A stretch of 15,614 nucleotides of DNA from Alphaproteobacteria bacterium (GCA_947373775.1 CANBZE010000013.1:1-15614); one strand, 5' to 3'; numbered from the stretch's first letter, positions 1-8,139 are shown. Numbers and translations: made by a program. Notes: generated by a model from the sequence alone, not told the origin.

Positions 1-1166
1 GCGAGGGCATCGACGAAGCCCGCGAGGTGATCGAGCAAAGCATGGCCGCGCCCAGTACCTCCGATTATTTCCTGTTGCAGCAGGGAAAAACCCGCATCGC
101 CGGCAACCTGCCTGTGATGACGCCGCAAACCGGCACTGTTTCCCTGCCAGGGGCATCACCCGGTCATGACGTGCTGGGCGTGGGCGCTTTCCTGGCGCCG
201 GGTCTTTACGCCTTCGCCGGCAGCGATCTTTACCGCGTGCACAAGGCGCAGCAGCAGATCGTGCAGACCGTGGCCTGGCTTTTCGCCGCCGCGCTGCTGC
301 TGGCGGTGCTGGGCGGCGCCTTGGTCAGCCGCACCTTCCTGCGGCGCAGCGATGCCATGGGCCGAGCCTGCCGCGCCATCATGGACGGCGATCTGAAGGC
401 GCGCATTCCGGTGCGCGGCACCCAGGATGAACTTGACCGGCTGGCCGGCACCATCAATGAGATGCTGGATCGCATCGTGGCACTGATGGAAAATCTGCGC
501 CAGGTCAGCAACGACATCGCCCATGACCTGCGCACGCCGGTCAGCCAGCTGCGCCAGGGACTGGAGCGGGCCAAGGACGGTCCGCGCAGCGAACACGCCC
601 AGGCGCTGGACGCGGCGATCGAAAGGACCGATGGCATATTGGCCCTGTTCGCCGCGATGCTGCGCATCGCCGAAATCGAAGGCGGCAAGCGGCGCGCGGC
701 GTTCGCGAACCTTGACCTGGCGGCGTTGCTTCACCACATGCACGAACTGTTTGCGCCTGTGGCGGAAGCCGCCGGTCACCGCTTGGCCGTGGCGGTGGCG
801 CAGGATGCGGAGATTCGGGGCGACCGGGCGCTCCTGATCCAGCTTCTGTCCAACCTGATCGAGAACGCCATCCTGCACACGCCTCCGGGTACGCATATTG
901 TCCTGTCGTTGGCGCAGATGGATGGCCGGCCGGCGCTGACCGTCGCGGATGATGGGCCAGGGGTGCCTGCCGAGGAACATGCCAAGCTGTTCCAGCGGCT
1001 GTACCGGCGCGAAGCCAGCCGCACCCATCCCGGCCACGGGCTTGGCCTTTCCACGGCGCAGGCCATCGCGGAACTGCATGGCGCGCGCATCGATGTCGTG
1101 CCCGGCGCGCCGGGGCTTGGCATTCGCGTGCTGTTTCCCGTGTCACAAAAGCCTTCCGAGTCTTAA
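1..1166 (+). CDS. Sensor histidine kinase, 5'-truncated by the window edge
   Basis: Inner-membrane two-component sensor kinase that would autophosphorylate a histidine and pass the phosphate to a response regulator lying outside the window. The reading frame is open from base 3, so the true start and first membrane helix are missing. Counting the GTG at 27 as residue 1, the visible protein has the end of a periplasmic region, a membrane helix at about 78-100, a HAMP linker at about 101-155, a HisKA helix with SNDIAHDLRTP (phosphoacceptor His166), and a HATPase domain. That domain has the N box NLIENAILHT (277-285), G1 box DDGPGVP (308-314) and G2 box GHGLGLS (336-342). All catalytic motifs are intact. 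The layout matches QseC/CusS-type kinases. Its position beside an RND pump operon suggests that it controls the pump, which is inference. Its stop overlaps the convergent transporter gene at a shared TTAA. Confidence 0.93.
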   Translation, partial: EGIDEAREVIEQSMAAPSTSDYFLLQQGKTRIAGNLPVMTPQTGTVSLPGASPGHDVLGVGAFLAPGLYAFAGSDLYRVHKAQQQIVQTVAWLFAAALLLAVLGGALVSRTFLRRSDAMGRACRAIMDGDLKARIPVRGTQDELDRLAGTINEMLDRIVALMENLRQVSNDIAHDLRTPVSQLRQGLERAKDGPRSEHAQALDAAIERTDGILALFAAMLRIAEIEGGKRRAAFANLDLAALLHHMHELFAPVAEAAGHRLAVAVAQDAEIRGDRALLIQLLSNLIENAILHTPPGTHIVLSLAQMDGRPALTVADDGPGVPAEEHAKLFQRLYRREASRTHPGHGLGLSTAQAIAELHGARIDVVPGAPGLGIRVLFPVSQKPSES

Positions 1167-1594
1167 GCCGCCACGAGTATCGCACCGAGTGCGATCAGGC
1201 CAATGCCGATCCAGTTGTGGGCGAGCGGCCTCTCCCCCAGAAATGCAAATGCAAACAGCGCTACCAGCACCACGCTCATCTTGTCGATCGGCGCTACGCC
1301 CGAGGCCGGCCCGGCCTTGAGGGCGCGGTAGTAGCAAACCCAGGACGCACCAGTGGCCAGGCCTGACAGAGCCAGGAACAGCCAGGTCCTGCGCGGCACC
1401 GCGCCCATCGGCTGCCATGCATGGGTCAGCGCGACAAAGACGGCCAGCACCACCAGGATGATGACGGTGCGGATCAAGGTGGCGAAATCGGAATTGACAT
1501 TCTCCACGCCGATCTTGCCGAAGATCGCGGTGAGGGCGGCAAATAACGCCGAAAGGGCGGCCCAGAAGGGCCAGGATGTCAGCACCAACCGCAT
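1163..1594 (-). CDS. Half-size EamA/DMT-superfamily transporter (143 aa)
   Basis: Small integral membrane protein with one EamA repeat and about five helices (near residues 8-26, 38-57, 70-90, 103-119 and 126-143). The motif around YYRALKAGPASGVAPIDK and the following FLGERP is typical of EamA transporters. Most family members carry two such repeats in about 300 residues, so this one would have to act as a dimer, like the 5-helix bacterial/archaeal transporter (BAT) branch of the DMT superfamily. The substrate is unknown. An ATG at 1609 is in frame, but the ATG at 1594 is preferred: GGAG lies six bases before it, while the upstream ATG has no clear ribosome site. It is convergent with the kinase gene and divergent from the propeller-pump operon. 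Confidence 0.85.
   Translation of the reverse strand: MRLVLTSWPFWAALSALFAALTAIFGKIGVENVNSDFATLIRTVIILVVLAVFVALTHAWQPMGAVPRRTWLFLALSGLATGASWVCYYRALKAGPASGVAPIDKMSVVLVALFAFAFLGERPLAHNWIGIGLIALGAILVAA
1179..1195. repeat. 7-bp inverted repeat near the kinase/transporter junction
   Basis: Perfect ATCGCAC/GTGCGAT arms with a 3-base loop, 12 bases past the kinase stop and inside the 3' end of the transporter gene. No T-run follows on either strand, so termination by it is uncertain. Confidence 0.5.
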
Positions 1595-1694
1595 CTTCGT
1601 CTCCAACATTGGGGAAAGTTATTTCCGCCCAGGCAATTGCAGCATACCTCTTGCCACGCAGCCATGGGAAAATGGCGCCAACCAGGAGGCCGTG
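1595..1694. promoter_or_regulatory. Divergent intergenic region with candidate operator palindromes
   Basis: This 100-base gap separates the minus-strand transporter from the plus-strand propeller-pump operon, so promoters for both should lie here. It holds a perfect 8-base palindrome GCAATTGC (1633-1640), another TGGCGCCA (1673-1680), and a short inverted repeat GCCAT/ATGGC (1661-1665 and 1672-1676). I found no convincing -35/-10 pair. AGGAGG at 1684-1689 is the ribosome site of the propeller gene. The promoter role is inferred from gene orientation. Confidence 0.5.
1684..1689 (+). promoter_or_regulatory. Shine-Dalgarno site of the propeller gene
   Basis: Perfect AGGAGG five bases before the ATG at 1695. 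It fixes the start of the propeller gene and rules out the long upstream extension of the frame, which would run back through the divergent transporter gene. Confidence 0.85.
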
Positions 1695-2714
1695 ATGAAA
1701 TCATGCAATTGGAAAACAGGTGTTTCGCTTTGCGCGTTACTGACATTGCCAGTGCTGGCGGCAGCGTCCGGTTATCACGTGCTGGCCAGCTTCACCTTGG
1801 GCGGCGATGGCGGCTGGGACTATGTCAACCGCGATCCGGCCAGCGGCAACCTGTTCATCACCCGCGGCAGTCACGTGATGGTGGTGGATCCCGCCAGCGG
1901 AAAGCTTCTGGGTGACATCCCGAACCTGATGGGCATTCACGGTACCGCCTTTGCCAACGGCAATGCCTATGTCAGCGAAGGCGGCGCCAACCGTATCGCG
2001 GTCGTCAATCCCAGGACGTTCATCAAGACGGGCGAGATCGCGGTCGGCGGCCGGCCCGACACCATCATCTATGATCCTTTTTCCAAGCGCCTGTTCACGT
2101 TCAATTCCACCAGCAAGGATGCCACCGCCGTCGATCCCGTCGCCGGCAAGGCCGTGGGATCGGTCCCGCTGGGGGGCAAGCCGGAAGCGGCGGTCAGCGA
2201 CGAGGCCGGCACCATCTATGTCAACATCGAAGACAGGAGTGAGTTGATCGCTTTCGATGCCAAGACACTGGCGGTGAAAAATCATTATCCGCTGGGACCC
2301 TGCCAGGAGCCATCGGGTATTGCGGCCGATCTTCGCCACGGCCGGGTCTTTTCCGGCTGCGACAACAAGATGATCGCGGTGACCGACATGAAAACCGGCA
2401 AGGTGGTGGCCCAGATTCCCATCGGTGAAGGCGTGGACGCCAACCGCTTCGACCCCGCCACCGGCCTTGTTTTCAGCTCCAATGGCGAATCCGGCACCAT
2501 GACCATTGCCCATGAGGACAGCCCTGATAAGTTCACGGTCCTGCAGAACCTTCCTACCGCAGATGGCGCGCGCACCATGGAACTGGACCCCACAAGCCAC
2601 AAGCTTTTCACCGTGACGGCCGAGCGCAAGCCCGGCACGCCGACGGCCGACCGGCCCAATCCCCGGCCGGTGCCCGTGCCCGGCACCTTCCGGTTGATCG
2701 TCCTGGACCGCTGA
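1695..2714 (+). CDS. Exported YVTN/YncE-like beta-propeller protein (339 aa)
   Basis: Predicted periplasmic seven-bladed beta-propeller of the YncE/YVTN-repeat type. The N-terminus has a signal peptide with a hydrophobic core at about residues 9-21 and a likely cut after Ala24 (LAAA/SG). The rest is a series of about 40-residue blades repeating a pattern like VVDPASGK, VVNPRTF, AVDPVAGK, AFDAKTL and VTDMKTGK, each followed by a strand such as IAVGGRPD or VPLGGKPE. Cys203 and Cys222 could pair in the periplasm. The frame is open back to 1353, but the start at 1695 is clear because AGGAGG sits just upstream and the signal peptide begins there. Its stop overlaps the adaptor start (TGATG), so the two are likely translated together. 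The function is not known. A role in delivering ligand to the pump or sensing it is inference from the operon. Confidence 0.88.
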   Translation: MKSCNWKTGVSLCALLTLPVLAAASGYHVLASFTLGGDGGWDYVNRDPASGNLFITRGSHVMVVDPASGKLLGDIPNLMGIHGTAFANGNAYVSEGGANRIAVVNPRTFIKTGEIAVGGRPDTIIYDPFSKRLFTFNSTSKDATAVDPVAGKAVGSVPLGGKPEAAVSDEAGTIYVNIEDRSELIAFDAKTLAVKNHYPLGPCQEPSGIAADLRHGRVFSGCDNKMIAVTDMKTGKVVAQIPIGEGVDANRFDPATGLVFSSNGESGTMTIAHEDSPDKFTVLQNLPTADGARTMELDPTSHKLFTVTAERKPGTPTADRPNPRPVPVPGTFRLIVLDR

Positions 2715-3661
2715 TGTCTGCCAGACACTGGATCGGGTTTGCCGCGCTGATGTTGCTCGCGGCGTGCGGCAAGCCCGCCGCTGACAAAGTGGCGGAAAAA
2801 GAAGCCGAGACGCCGGGTCTTACCCTCAAGGCCGAAGAGATCAAAAGCCTGGGCATCGCCACCGCGCCCGCCCATACGGCGTCCTGGCGTCAGCAGATCA
2901 CCGGTTATGGCGTGGTGACGGCGCTGGACGCCATTGCGGTGAACGATGCGGAAGTCATGACCGCCCGCGCGGCGGCGGCACAGAGCCAGGCCGCGGCGGC
3001 GCGCGCGCGCAGCCTCGCCACGGGCGAGGAAGCGGCGGTTTCGCGCGAAGTGGTGGAGACCGCGCAAAGCAAGGCGGTGGCAGACCAGGCCGCGCTGATG
3101 CTGGCGCAGCGCAAGACCGACGCCGCCTTCGGGCACAACGTGCCCTGGCACGATGCCGCCTCGCGGCAGACGATCATGGCGCGGCTGGCATCGGGCAGAA
3201 GCGTGCTGGTGCGCGTGACTTTCCCGCTGGGCGTGCTCGGCAATGCGACACCGGCCACGCTTCAGATCGCGCGGCTGGGCGTCAATCCCAAAAGCTGGAC
3301 GACCAGCACAATATGGGAAGCGCCAGCCGACAACACGTTCCCCGGACGGGGTTTCTATGCCCTGCTGGACGGCAGCGACCTGGCGCAGAACGAGCACGTC
3401 ACCGCGGCAGTGCCGGTGGGCGCGGCGCAGGCCGGTGTCACCGTGCCCGCAGCTGCGCTGATCTATGGCGACAATGAAGCCTGGGTTTATGTCCAGATCC
3501 GGCCGGAAACCTTCCTGAAAACCAAAATAGATATCGGCAAGCCGTTGGGCGATGGCTATTTCGTGACCGATGGCATCCGGGCGGGGCAGCAGATCGTGAC
3601 CGGCGGCGCCGGCCTGCTGCTGGCGCGCGAAACCAATCCCAGCACAGCAGCCGAGGACTAG
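2714..3661 (+). CDS. RND efflux periplasmic adaptor, lipoprotein (315 aa)
   Basis: Membrane fusion (HlyD-like) adaptor that would bridge the inner-membrane RND pump and the outer-membrane channel. The N-terminus is a lipoprotein signal with lipobox LAAC (Cys18). An alanine/glutamine-rich helical region at about residues 79-137 looks like the coiled hairpin. Residues of about 165-300 fit the beta-barrel and membrane-proximal domains, including VTVPAAALIYGDNEAWVYV and the GQQIVTGGAGLLL ending. It is shorter than typical adaptors (about 350-420 residues). I do not see the usual biotinyl-lipoyl half motif before the helices; the chain passes almost directly from GYGVVTALDAIAV into the helix. The start overlaps the propeller stop by one base, and the pump gene follows two bases after its stop. 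Family is assigned with good confidence from context and the C-terminal half; substrate unknown. Confidence 0.85.
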   Translation: MSARHWIGFAALMLLAACGKPAADKVAEKEAETPGLTLKAEEIKSLGIATAPAHTASWRQQITGYGVVTALDAIAVNDAEVMTARAAAAQSQAAAARARSLATGEEAAVSREVVETAQSKAVADQAALMLAQRKTDAAFGHNVPWHDAASRQTIMARLASGRSVLVRVTFPLGVLGNATPATLQIARLGVNPKSWTTSTIWEAPADNTFPGRGFYALLDGSDLAQNEHVTAAVPVGAAQAGVTVPAAALIYGDNEAWVYVQIRPETFLKTKIDIGKPLGDGYFVTDGIRAGQQIVTGGAGLLLARETNPSTAAED

Positions 3662-3663
3662 CC

Positions 3664-6600
3664 ATGCGCTGGCTTGTCGATCTTTGCGTGCGCTTCGCCG
3701 GCACCATTGCGACCCTCACATTGATCGCCCTGGCGTTGGGCATCTGGGCGACGCAAAGCGCGCCGCTGGACGTGTTTCCCGAATTCGTACCGTCTACGGT
3801 GGACATCCAGACCGAAGCGCCGGGCTTCACCGCCCAGCAGGTCGAGCAGCTGGTCACCAAGCCGATTGAGAATGCGGTCAATGGCGCGCCGGGACTGGCC
3901 ACCATCCGCTCTGAATCCATTCCCGGCCTGTCGGTCATTACGGTGCAGTTCGCCGAAAAGATCGATCTTTACAATGCGCGTCAGGGAATCGCCGAACATC
4001 TGAGCGAGCTGGGCAGCGCCTTGCCGCTGGGGGTGGGCACACCCCGGCTTTCGCCGCTGACCTCCAGCACCATGGACCTGCTGAAGATCGGGCTGGTGTC
4101 CGACAAGCTTACGCCCTTCGAGTTGCGCGACCAGGCGGAGTGGGTGATGAAACCGGCGCTGCTGGCGGTGCCGGGCGTGGCGCATGTGTTGATCTTCGGC
4201 GGCGCGGTGCGCGAAATCCACATCGAACCCGATCTCAGGCGGATGACGTCCTACGGCTTCACCCTCACCGAGCTGGCCGATGCCGCGCGCGCCGCGCTGG
4301 TGCTGCGGGGCGCCGGTTTTGTGGACCTGGCACACCAGCGCGTGCTGATCCAGACACCGGTGCCGTCACCTGACACGGGCGCGATCGCCCGCGCGGTGCT
4401 GGGCGTGCGCAACAACACGCCCGTCACCATCGGCGACATCGCCACTGTCACCGAAGCACCCGCGCTACGTTCAGGCGATTCGCTTGTGATGGGCCGGCGT
4501 GGCGTGATGCTGTCGCTGGCCAGCCAGTATGGCGCCAACACCATGGATACGACGCGGGCACTCGAAGTAGCGTTGGCTCAACTGATACCGGCTTTGAAAG
4601 CCCAGGGTGTGACCGTCTATCCCGCGCTGCACCGCCCTGCCAATTTCGTCGAGCGCGCGGTGGGCAGTCTGGAACAGTCACTGGTAATCGCCGCGATCCT
4701 GATCCTGGCGGTGCTGTACCTGTTTCTCCATGACTGGCGTTCGGCGCTGATCACCTTCTCGGCCATTCCGCTGTCGCTGCTGGCGGCGGTCGCGGTGCTG
4801 GATCATATGGGCATGACGCTCAACACCATGACACTCGGCGGTTTTGCCGTTGCATTGGGCGTTCTGGTGGACGACGCCATCATCGGCATCGAGAATATCC
4901 TGCGCCGGCTGGGTGAGAATGCGAAAGCCGCCGCGCCGCGCTCCAGATTGGCGGTGATCCGCGATGCCACGCTCGAGGTCCGCGGGCCGGTGGTCTATGC
5001 CACGCTGGTCGTCATCGCCGTGTTCCTGCCCGAACTGTTTTCCACCAGCGTGCAGGGTCATTTCGTCGGCCCGCTGGCCCTGGCCTTCATCCTGGCGGTG
5101 CTGGCCTCGCTGGGCGTGGCCCTGACGGCGGCGCCAGCGCTCTGCGCCCTGCTGCTGAAGCCTCGCAACTCCCACGCAGATTTTGCCTGGATCCGCTGGC
5201 TGAAGGCCTGGCAAACCCGGGCTGTGGGCCGCATCTATGACAATTTCCGCGGCGTTGTCGCCGTGCTGGCGGTGCTGACGTTGATTGCGGCGGCATCGCT
5301 GCCCTTCCTGGGCGGCAGCTTCATGCCGGACTTCCGCGAAGGTCATTTCGTGATGCAGGTGTCCAGCTCCACGCCCGGCACGTCGCTGGATGAGATGCTG
5401 GCGGTGGGTCAGCGCATCAGCCGCGACGTGCTCGCTCTGCCCTATGTCGCTACCATCGAACAGCAGGTGGGCCGTGCCGAACTGGGCGAGGACACCTGGG
5501 GGCCGCATCGCAGCGAATTCCATGTCGAGCTGAAGGCCGATGCCGATATCGACCAGGACGAAGCCGAGGAAGCGCTGCGCCGGATACTGGCACGCTATCC
5601 CGGCCTGCAGAGCGAAGTCGTCACCTTCCTGGGCGACCGCATCAGCGAAAGCCTGACCGGCGAGACCGCCGATATTGCTGTCAAGATTTTCGGCGGCCAG
5701 CTGGATGCACTGGATGGTGTGGCGCACCGCGTCACCGGTGTCCTGTCGGGCACGCCAGGCATCGCCGACCTGCAGTTCAAGGCCGAGAGCGGCACCCCGA
5801 CCTTTGCCCTGCACCTGGATTCCGCCGCGCTGGTCGCCAGCGGGTTGAAAGTGCAGGACGTGCTGGATGCGGTGCAAACCAACTATGCCGGCACCATAGT
5901 GGGCCAGACCTATGCTGGCATTCGCGCCGTCAATGTCACGCTCCTTTTGTCCGAAAACCTTCGCAACCGGCCTGAGTTGCTGTCCTCGCTGATGATCGCC
6001 AGCCCGTTCGGCCCGGTGCCGCTGTCGCAGGTGGCGCGCATCGTGCCCACCCAGACGCGCTACACCGTCGCGCATGATGGAGGCCAGCGCTTTGTCTCGG
6101 TCACCTTCAACGTGGTGGGGCGCGGATTGCAAGCCACCGTCGACGATGCCAAGGCAAAAGTCGCTGCGCTCAAGCTTCCGCCCGGCGTCTATGCCGAGTT
6201 CAGCGGCGCCGCGGCGGCCCAGACCGCCAGCCGCAATCAGCTGCTGCTCTATACCGCCTTCGCGCTGGTGCTGATCGGCATGATCCTGTTCATTTGTTTT
6301 CACTGGCGCGCCAACACCTGGCTGGTGCTGGTCAACCTGCCGTTCAGCCTGATCGGCAGCGTCGCGGCCATCGCCCTGATGGGCTCCGGCCTGTCGGTGG
6401 GCGCCATGGTCGGTCTGGTGACGGTGTTCGGCGTCAGCGCCCGCAACGCCATTCTGCTGCTGGCCCATTACGAGCATCTGGTGGAGGTGGAAAGCGCACC
6501 CTGGAATGCCGATACCGTGCTGCGCGGCGCGCAGGAGCGGCTGGTGCCGATCCTGATGACCGCGGCGGTGACGGCGCTGGGCCTGATGCCGCTGGCGATC

Positions 6601-6750
6601 GGCCTGCACCAGCCCGGCCAGGAGATCGAAGGCCCCATGGCGGTGACGGTCTTGGGCGGGCTGCTCAGCTCCACCTTGCTCAACCTGGTGGTGCTGCCGG
6701 CGCTGGCGGAACGCTTCGGCGGACCGAAAGCAGGGGAGAAGGCGGCATGA
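3664..6750 (+). CDS. RND efflux permease, CusA/CzcA-like (1028 aa)
   Basis: Inner-membrane proton-driven RND pump of full family length. Helix 1 is at about residues 11-30, the first large periplasmic loop at 31-335, helices 2-6 at about 338-497, helix 7 at about 528-550, the second periplasmic loop at 551-855, and helices 8-12 at about 860-1015. Family signs include DVFPEFVPSTVDIQTEAPG near the start and HVELK at 620-624, both common in the heavy-metal (HME) branch. Helix 4 carries LVDDAI (Asp403, Asp404), the proton relay pair, which resembles the drug-efflux branch more than the DFG..D pattern of CzcA. Helix 10 has SARNAI with Arg927 where AcrB has its relay lysine. By hand alignment the three CusA methionines are replaced by Val566, Arg616 and Glu662, so Cu/Ag transport by the CusA route is unlikely. 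It overlaps the channel gene by four bases (ATGA). Confidence 0.95.
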   Translation: MRWLVDLCVRFAGTIATLTLIALALGIWATQSAPLDVFPEFVPSTVDIQTEAPGFTAQQVEQLVTKPIENAVNGAPGLATIRSESIPGLSVITVQFAEKIDLYNARQGIAEHLSELGSALPLGVGTPRLSPLTSSTMDLLKIGLVSDKLTPFELRDQAEWVMKPALLAVPGVAHVLIFGGAVREIHIEPDLRRMTSYGFTLTELADAARAALVLRGAGFVDLAHQRVLIQTPVPSPDTGAIARAVLGVRNNTPVTIGDIATVTEAPALRSGDSLVMGRRGVMLSLASQYGANTMDTTRALEVALAQLIPALKAQGVTVYPALHRPANFVERAVGSLEQSLVIAAILILAVLYLFLHDWRSALITFSAIPLSLLAAVAVLDHMGMTLNTMTLGGFAVALGVLVDDAIIGIENILRRLGENAKAAAPRSRLAVIRDATLEVRGPVVYATLVVIAVFLPELFSTSVQGHFVGPLALAFILAVLASLGVALTAAPALCALLLKPRNSHADFAWIRWLKAWQTRAVGRIYDNFRGVVAVLAVLTLIAAASLPFLGGSFMPDFREGHFVMQVSSSTPGTSLDEMLAVGQRISRDVLALPYVATIEQQVGRAELGEDTWGPHRSEFHVELKADADIDQDEAEEALRRILARYPGLQSEVVTFLGDRISESLTGETADIAVKIFGGQLDALDGVAHRVTGVLSGTPGIADLQFKAESGTPTFALHLDSAALVASGLKVQDVLDAVQTNYAGTIVGQTYAGIRAVNVTLLLSENLRNRPELLSSLMIASPFGPVPLSQVARIVPTQTRYTVAHDGGQRFVSVTFNVVGRGLQATVDDAKAKVAALKLPPGVYAEFSGAAAAQTASRNQLLLYTAFALVLIGMILFICFHWRANTWLVLVNLPFSLIGSVAAIALMGSGLSVGAMVGLVTVFGVSARNAILLLAHYEHLVEVESAPWNADTVLRGAQERLVPILMTAAVTALGLMPLAIGLHQPGQEIEGPMAVTVLGGLLSSTLLNLVVLPALAERFGGPKAGEKAA

Positions 6751-8132
6751 TCCGCAGACTTCTTCTTGTCACCACCACAGCCGTGCTGGCGAGCTGCGCC
6801 CGGACCCCGCCGCCCGGCTTGCCGCCCGGCGATGTTCCCGCCGCCTTCGAGCAACCGGCGGCGAAGAACGCACCCATCTGGCCATCGGCCAACTGGTGGG
6901 CGGAATATGGCGATCCGCAACTGACTGGCCTGATCGAAAAGGCGCAGGCCGCCAACCTGGATCTTGCCCAGGCCGAGGCGCGGCTGCGCCAGGCCGACGC
7001 CAGGGCGCGCCAGGCCGGCGCGGCCTTGCTGCCGACCCTGGGATTGAACGCCAATGTGAACAGTCTTTATGGGCAGACCGGCGGGGTATCGGCGCGTGAG
7101 ACCGATTACAGCGCCGGGCTGGCCGCCAGCTATGAACTGGATTTCTGGGGCAAGAACCGTGACCTGGCCGACGCCGCCGAGGCGGCGCGCGCTGCCAGCG
7201 CCGCCGACCGCCGCACCGTGGCGCTGACCGTTACCGGCAGTGTCGCCAATGCCTATTTTCAGCTTCTGGCGCTGCGCGACCGCATCGCGGTGGCGCAGGC
7301 CAATCTGCAATCCTCCCAATCCATCCTGAACGTGGTGCAGCGGCGGGTCACGGCCGGCTATTCACCGGCCGCCGATCTGCTGCAGGAGCGCGCCAACATG
7401 GCGGGTCAGCAGGCCGCGCTTCCGGCCCTGCAGCAGCAAGAACTGGAGACCCGCGATTCCCTGGCGATCCTGCTGGGGCGCCCGCCCGAAGGTTTCGCTG
7501 TCACGGGCACCGGCCTGGAACACATCACCGCGCCCTTGGTGACGCCTGGCCTGCCGTCCCAGCTTCTCACCCGCCGGCCCGACATCGCCAGCGCCGAAGC
7601 CAATCTTATTTCCGCACACGCCAACCTGGATGCGGCGCGCACCGCCTTCCTGCCCGGCATCACGCTGAATGCTTCGGCCGGGTTGCAGTATCCCGCTTTG
7701 GCCGCCGCCATCGACACCTTGCCGGGGCTGGGCTTCGGGGCGGCAATCGGCGCCGCTCTGGTGCAGACGATTTTCGATGGCGGCAGGAACCAGGCGATCA
7801 CCGACGAGGCGCGGGCGCGTGAGGAAGAGTTGCTGGCGGCTTATCGTGCCGCCGCCCTCAATGCCTTTTCCGATGTCGAGAATGCGCTGGGTAACGTCAA
7901 TCACCTTTCGGCCCAGGAAGCAGCGCTGCGCGAGCAGGTTACGCAGGCGGAGAAAGTGCTGGGGGCGGCGCGGCGAAAATATATCTCGGGCTATTCCGAT
8001 TTCCTGACGGTGACCGATGCCGAGCGCAGCCTTTACACCGCCCGCGACCAGCTTGCCGATATCCGGCGGGCGCGGTTGGCGGCCTCGGTGGCGTTGTACA
8101 AGGCGCTGGGCGGGGGGCTGCCGACCCCCTGA
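6747..8132 (+). CDS. TolC/OprM (NodT)-type outer-membrane channel lipoprotein (461 aa)
   Basis: Outer-membrane factor that would form the exit duct of the tripartite pump. The N-terminus has a lipobox LASC (Cys17). Two OEP domains follow, at about residues 58-240 and 265-450. Typical family sequences are NWWAEYGDPQL, SYELDFWGKNRDL, LTRRPDIASAEANL, QTIFDGGRN and YISGYSDFLTVTDAERSLY. Length is normal for the family. The start at 6747 overlaps the pump stop in ATGA and is preceded by a purine-rich site (GGGGAGAAGG); the frame is open much further upstream, but that part lies inside the pump gene. It is the last gene of the tight operon. Confidence 0.95.
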   Translation: MIRRLLLVTTTAVLASCARTPPPGLPPGDVPAAFEQPAAKNAPIWPSANWWAEYGDPQLTGLIEKAQAANLDLAQAEARLRQADARARQAGAALLPTLGLNANVNSLYGQTGGVSARETDYSAGLAASYELDFWGKNRDLADAAEAARAASAADRRTVALTVTGSVANAYFQLLALRDRIAVAQANLQSSQSILNVVQRRVTAGYSPAADLLQERANMAGQQAALPALQQQELETRDSLAILLGRPPEGFAVTGTGLEHITAPLVTPGLPSQLLTRRPDIASAEANLISAHANLDAARTAFLPGITLNASAGLQYPALAAAIDTLPGLGFGAAIGAALVQTIFDGGRNQAITDEARAREEELLAAYRAAALNAFSDVENALGNVNHLSAQEAALREQVTQAEKVLGAARRKYISGYSDFLTVTDAERSLYTARDQLADIRRARLAASVALYKALGGGLPTP

Positions 8133-8139
8133 AATCCGG

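Noticed and set aside
1179..1195. Intrinsic terminator at the kinase/transporter junction
   Set aside because: The 7-bp stem is real but no T-run follows on either strand, so it is listed only as an inverted repeat.
1353..1694. Long 5' extension of the propeller reading frame
   Set aside because: It overlaps the divergent transporter gene on the other strand, and AGGAGG plus a signal peptide fix the start at 1695.
4678..6609. Very long open frame (over 600 codons) on the minus strand inside the pump gene
   Set aside because: It is a high-GC shadow of the pump gene, with low-complexity Gln/His/Arg-rich translation and no family motifs; the plus-strand protein is certain.
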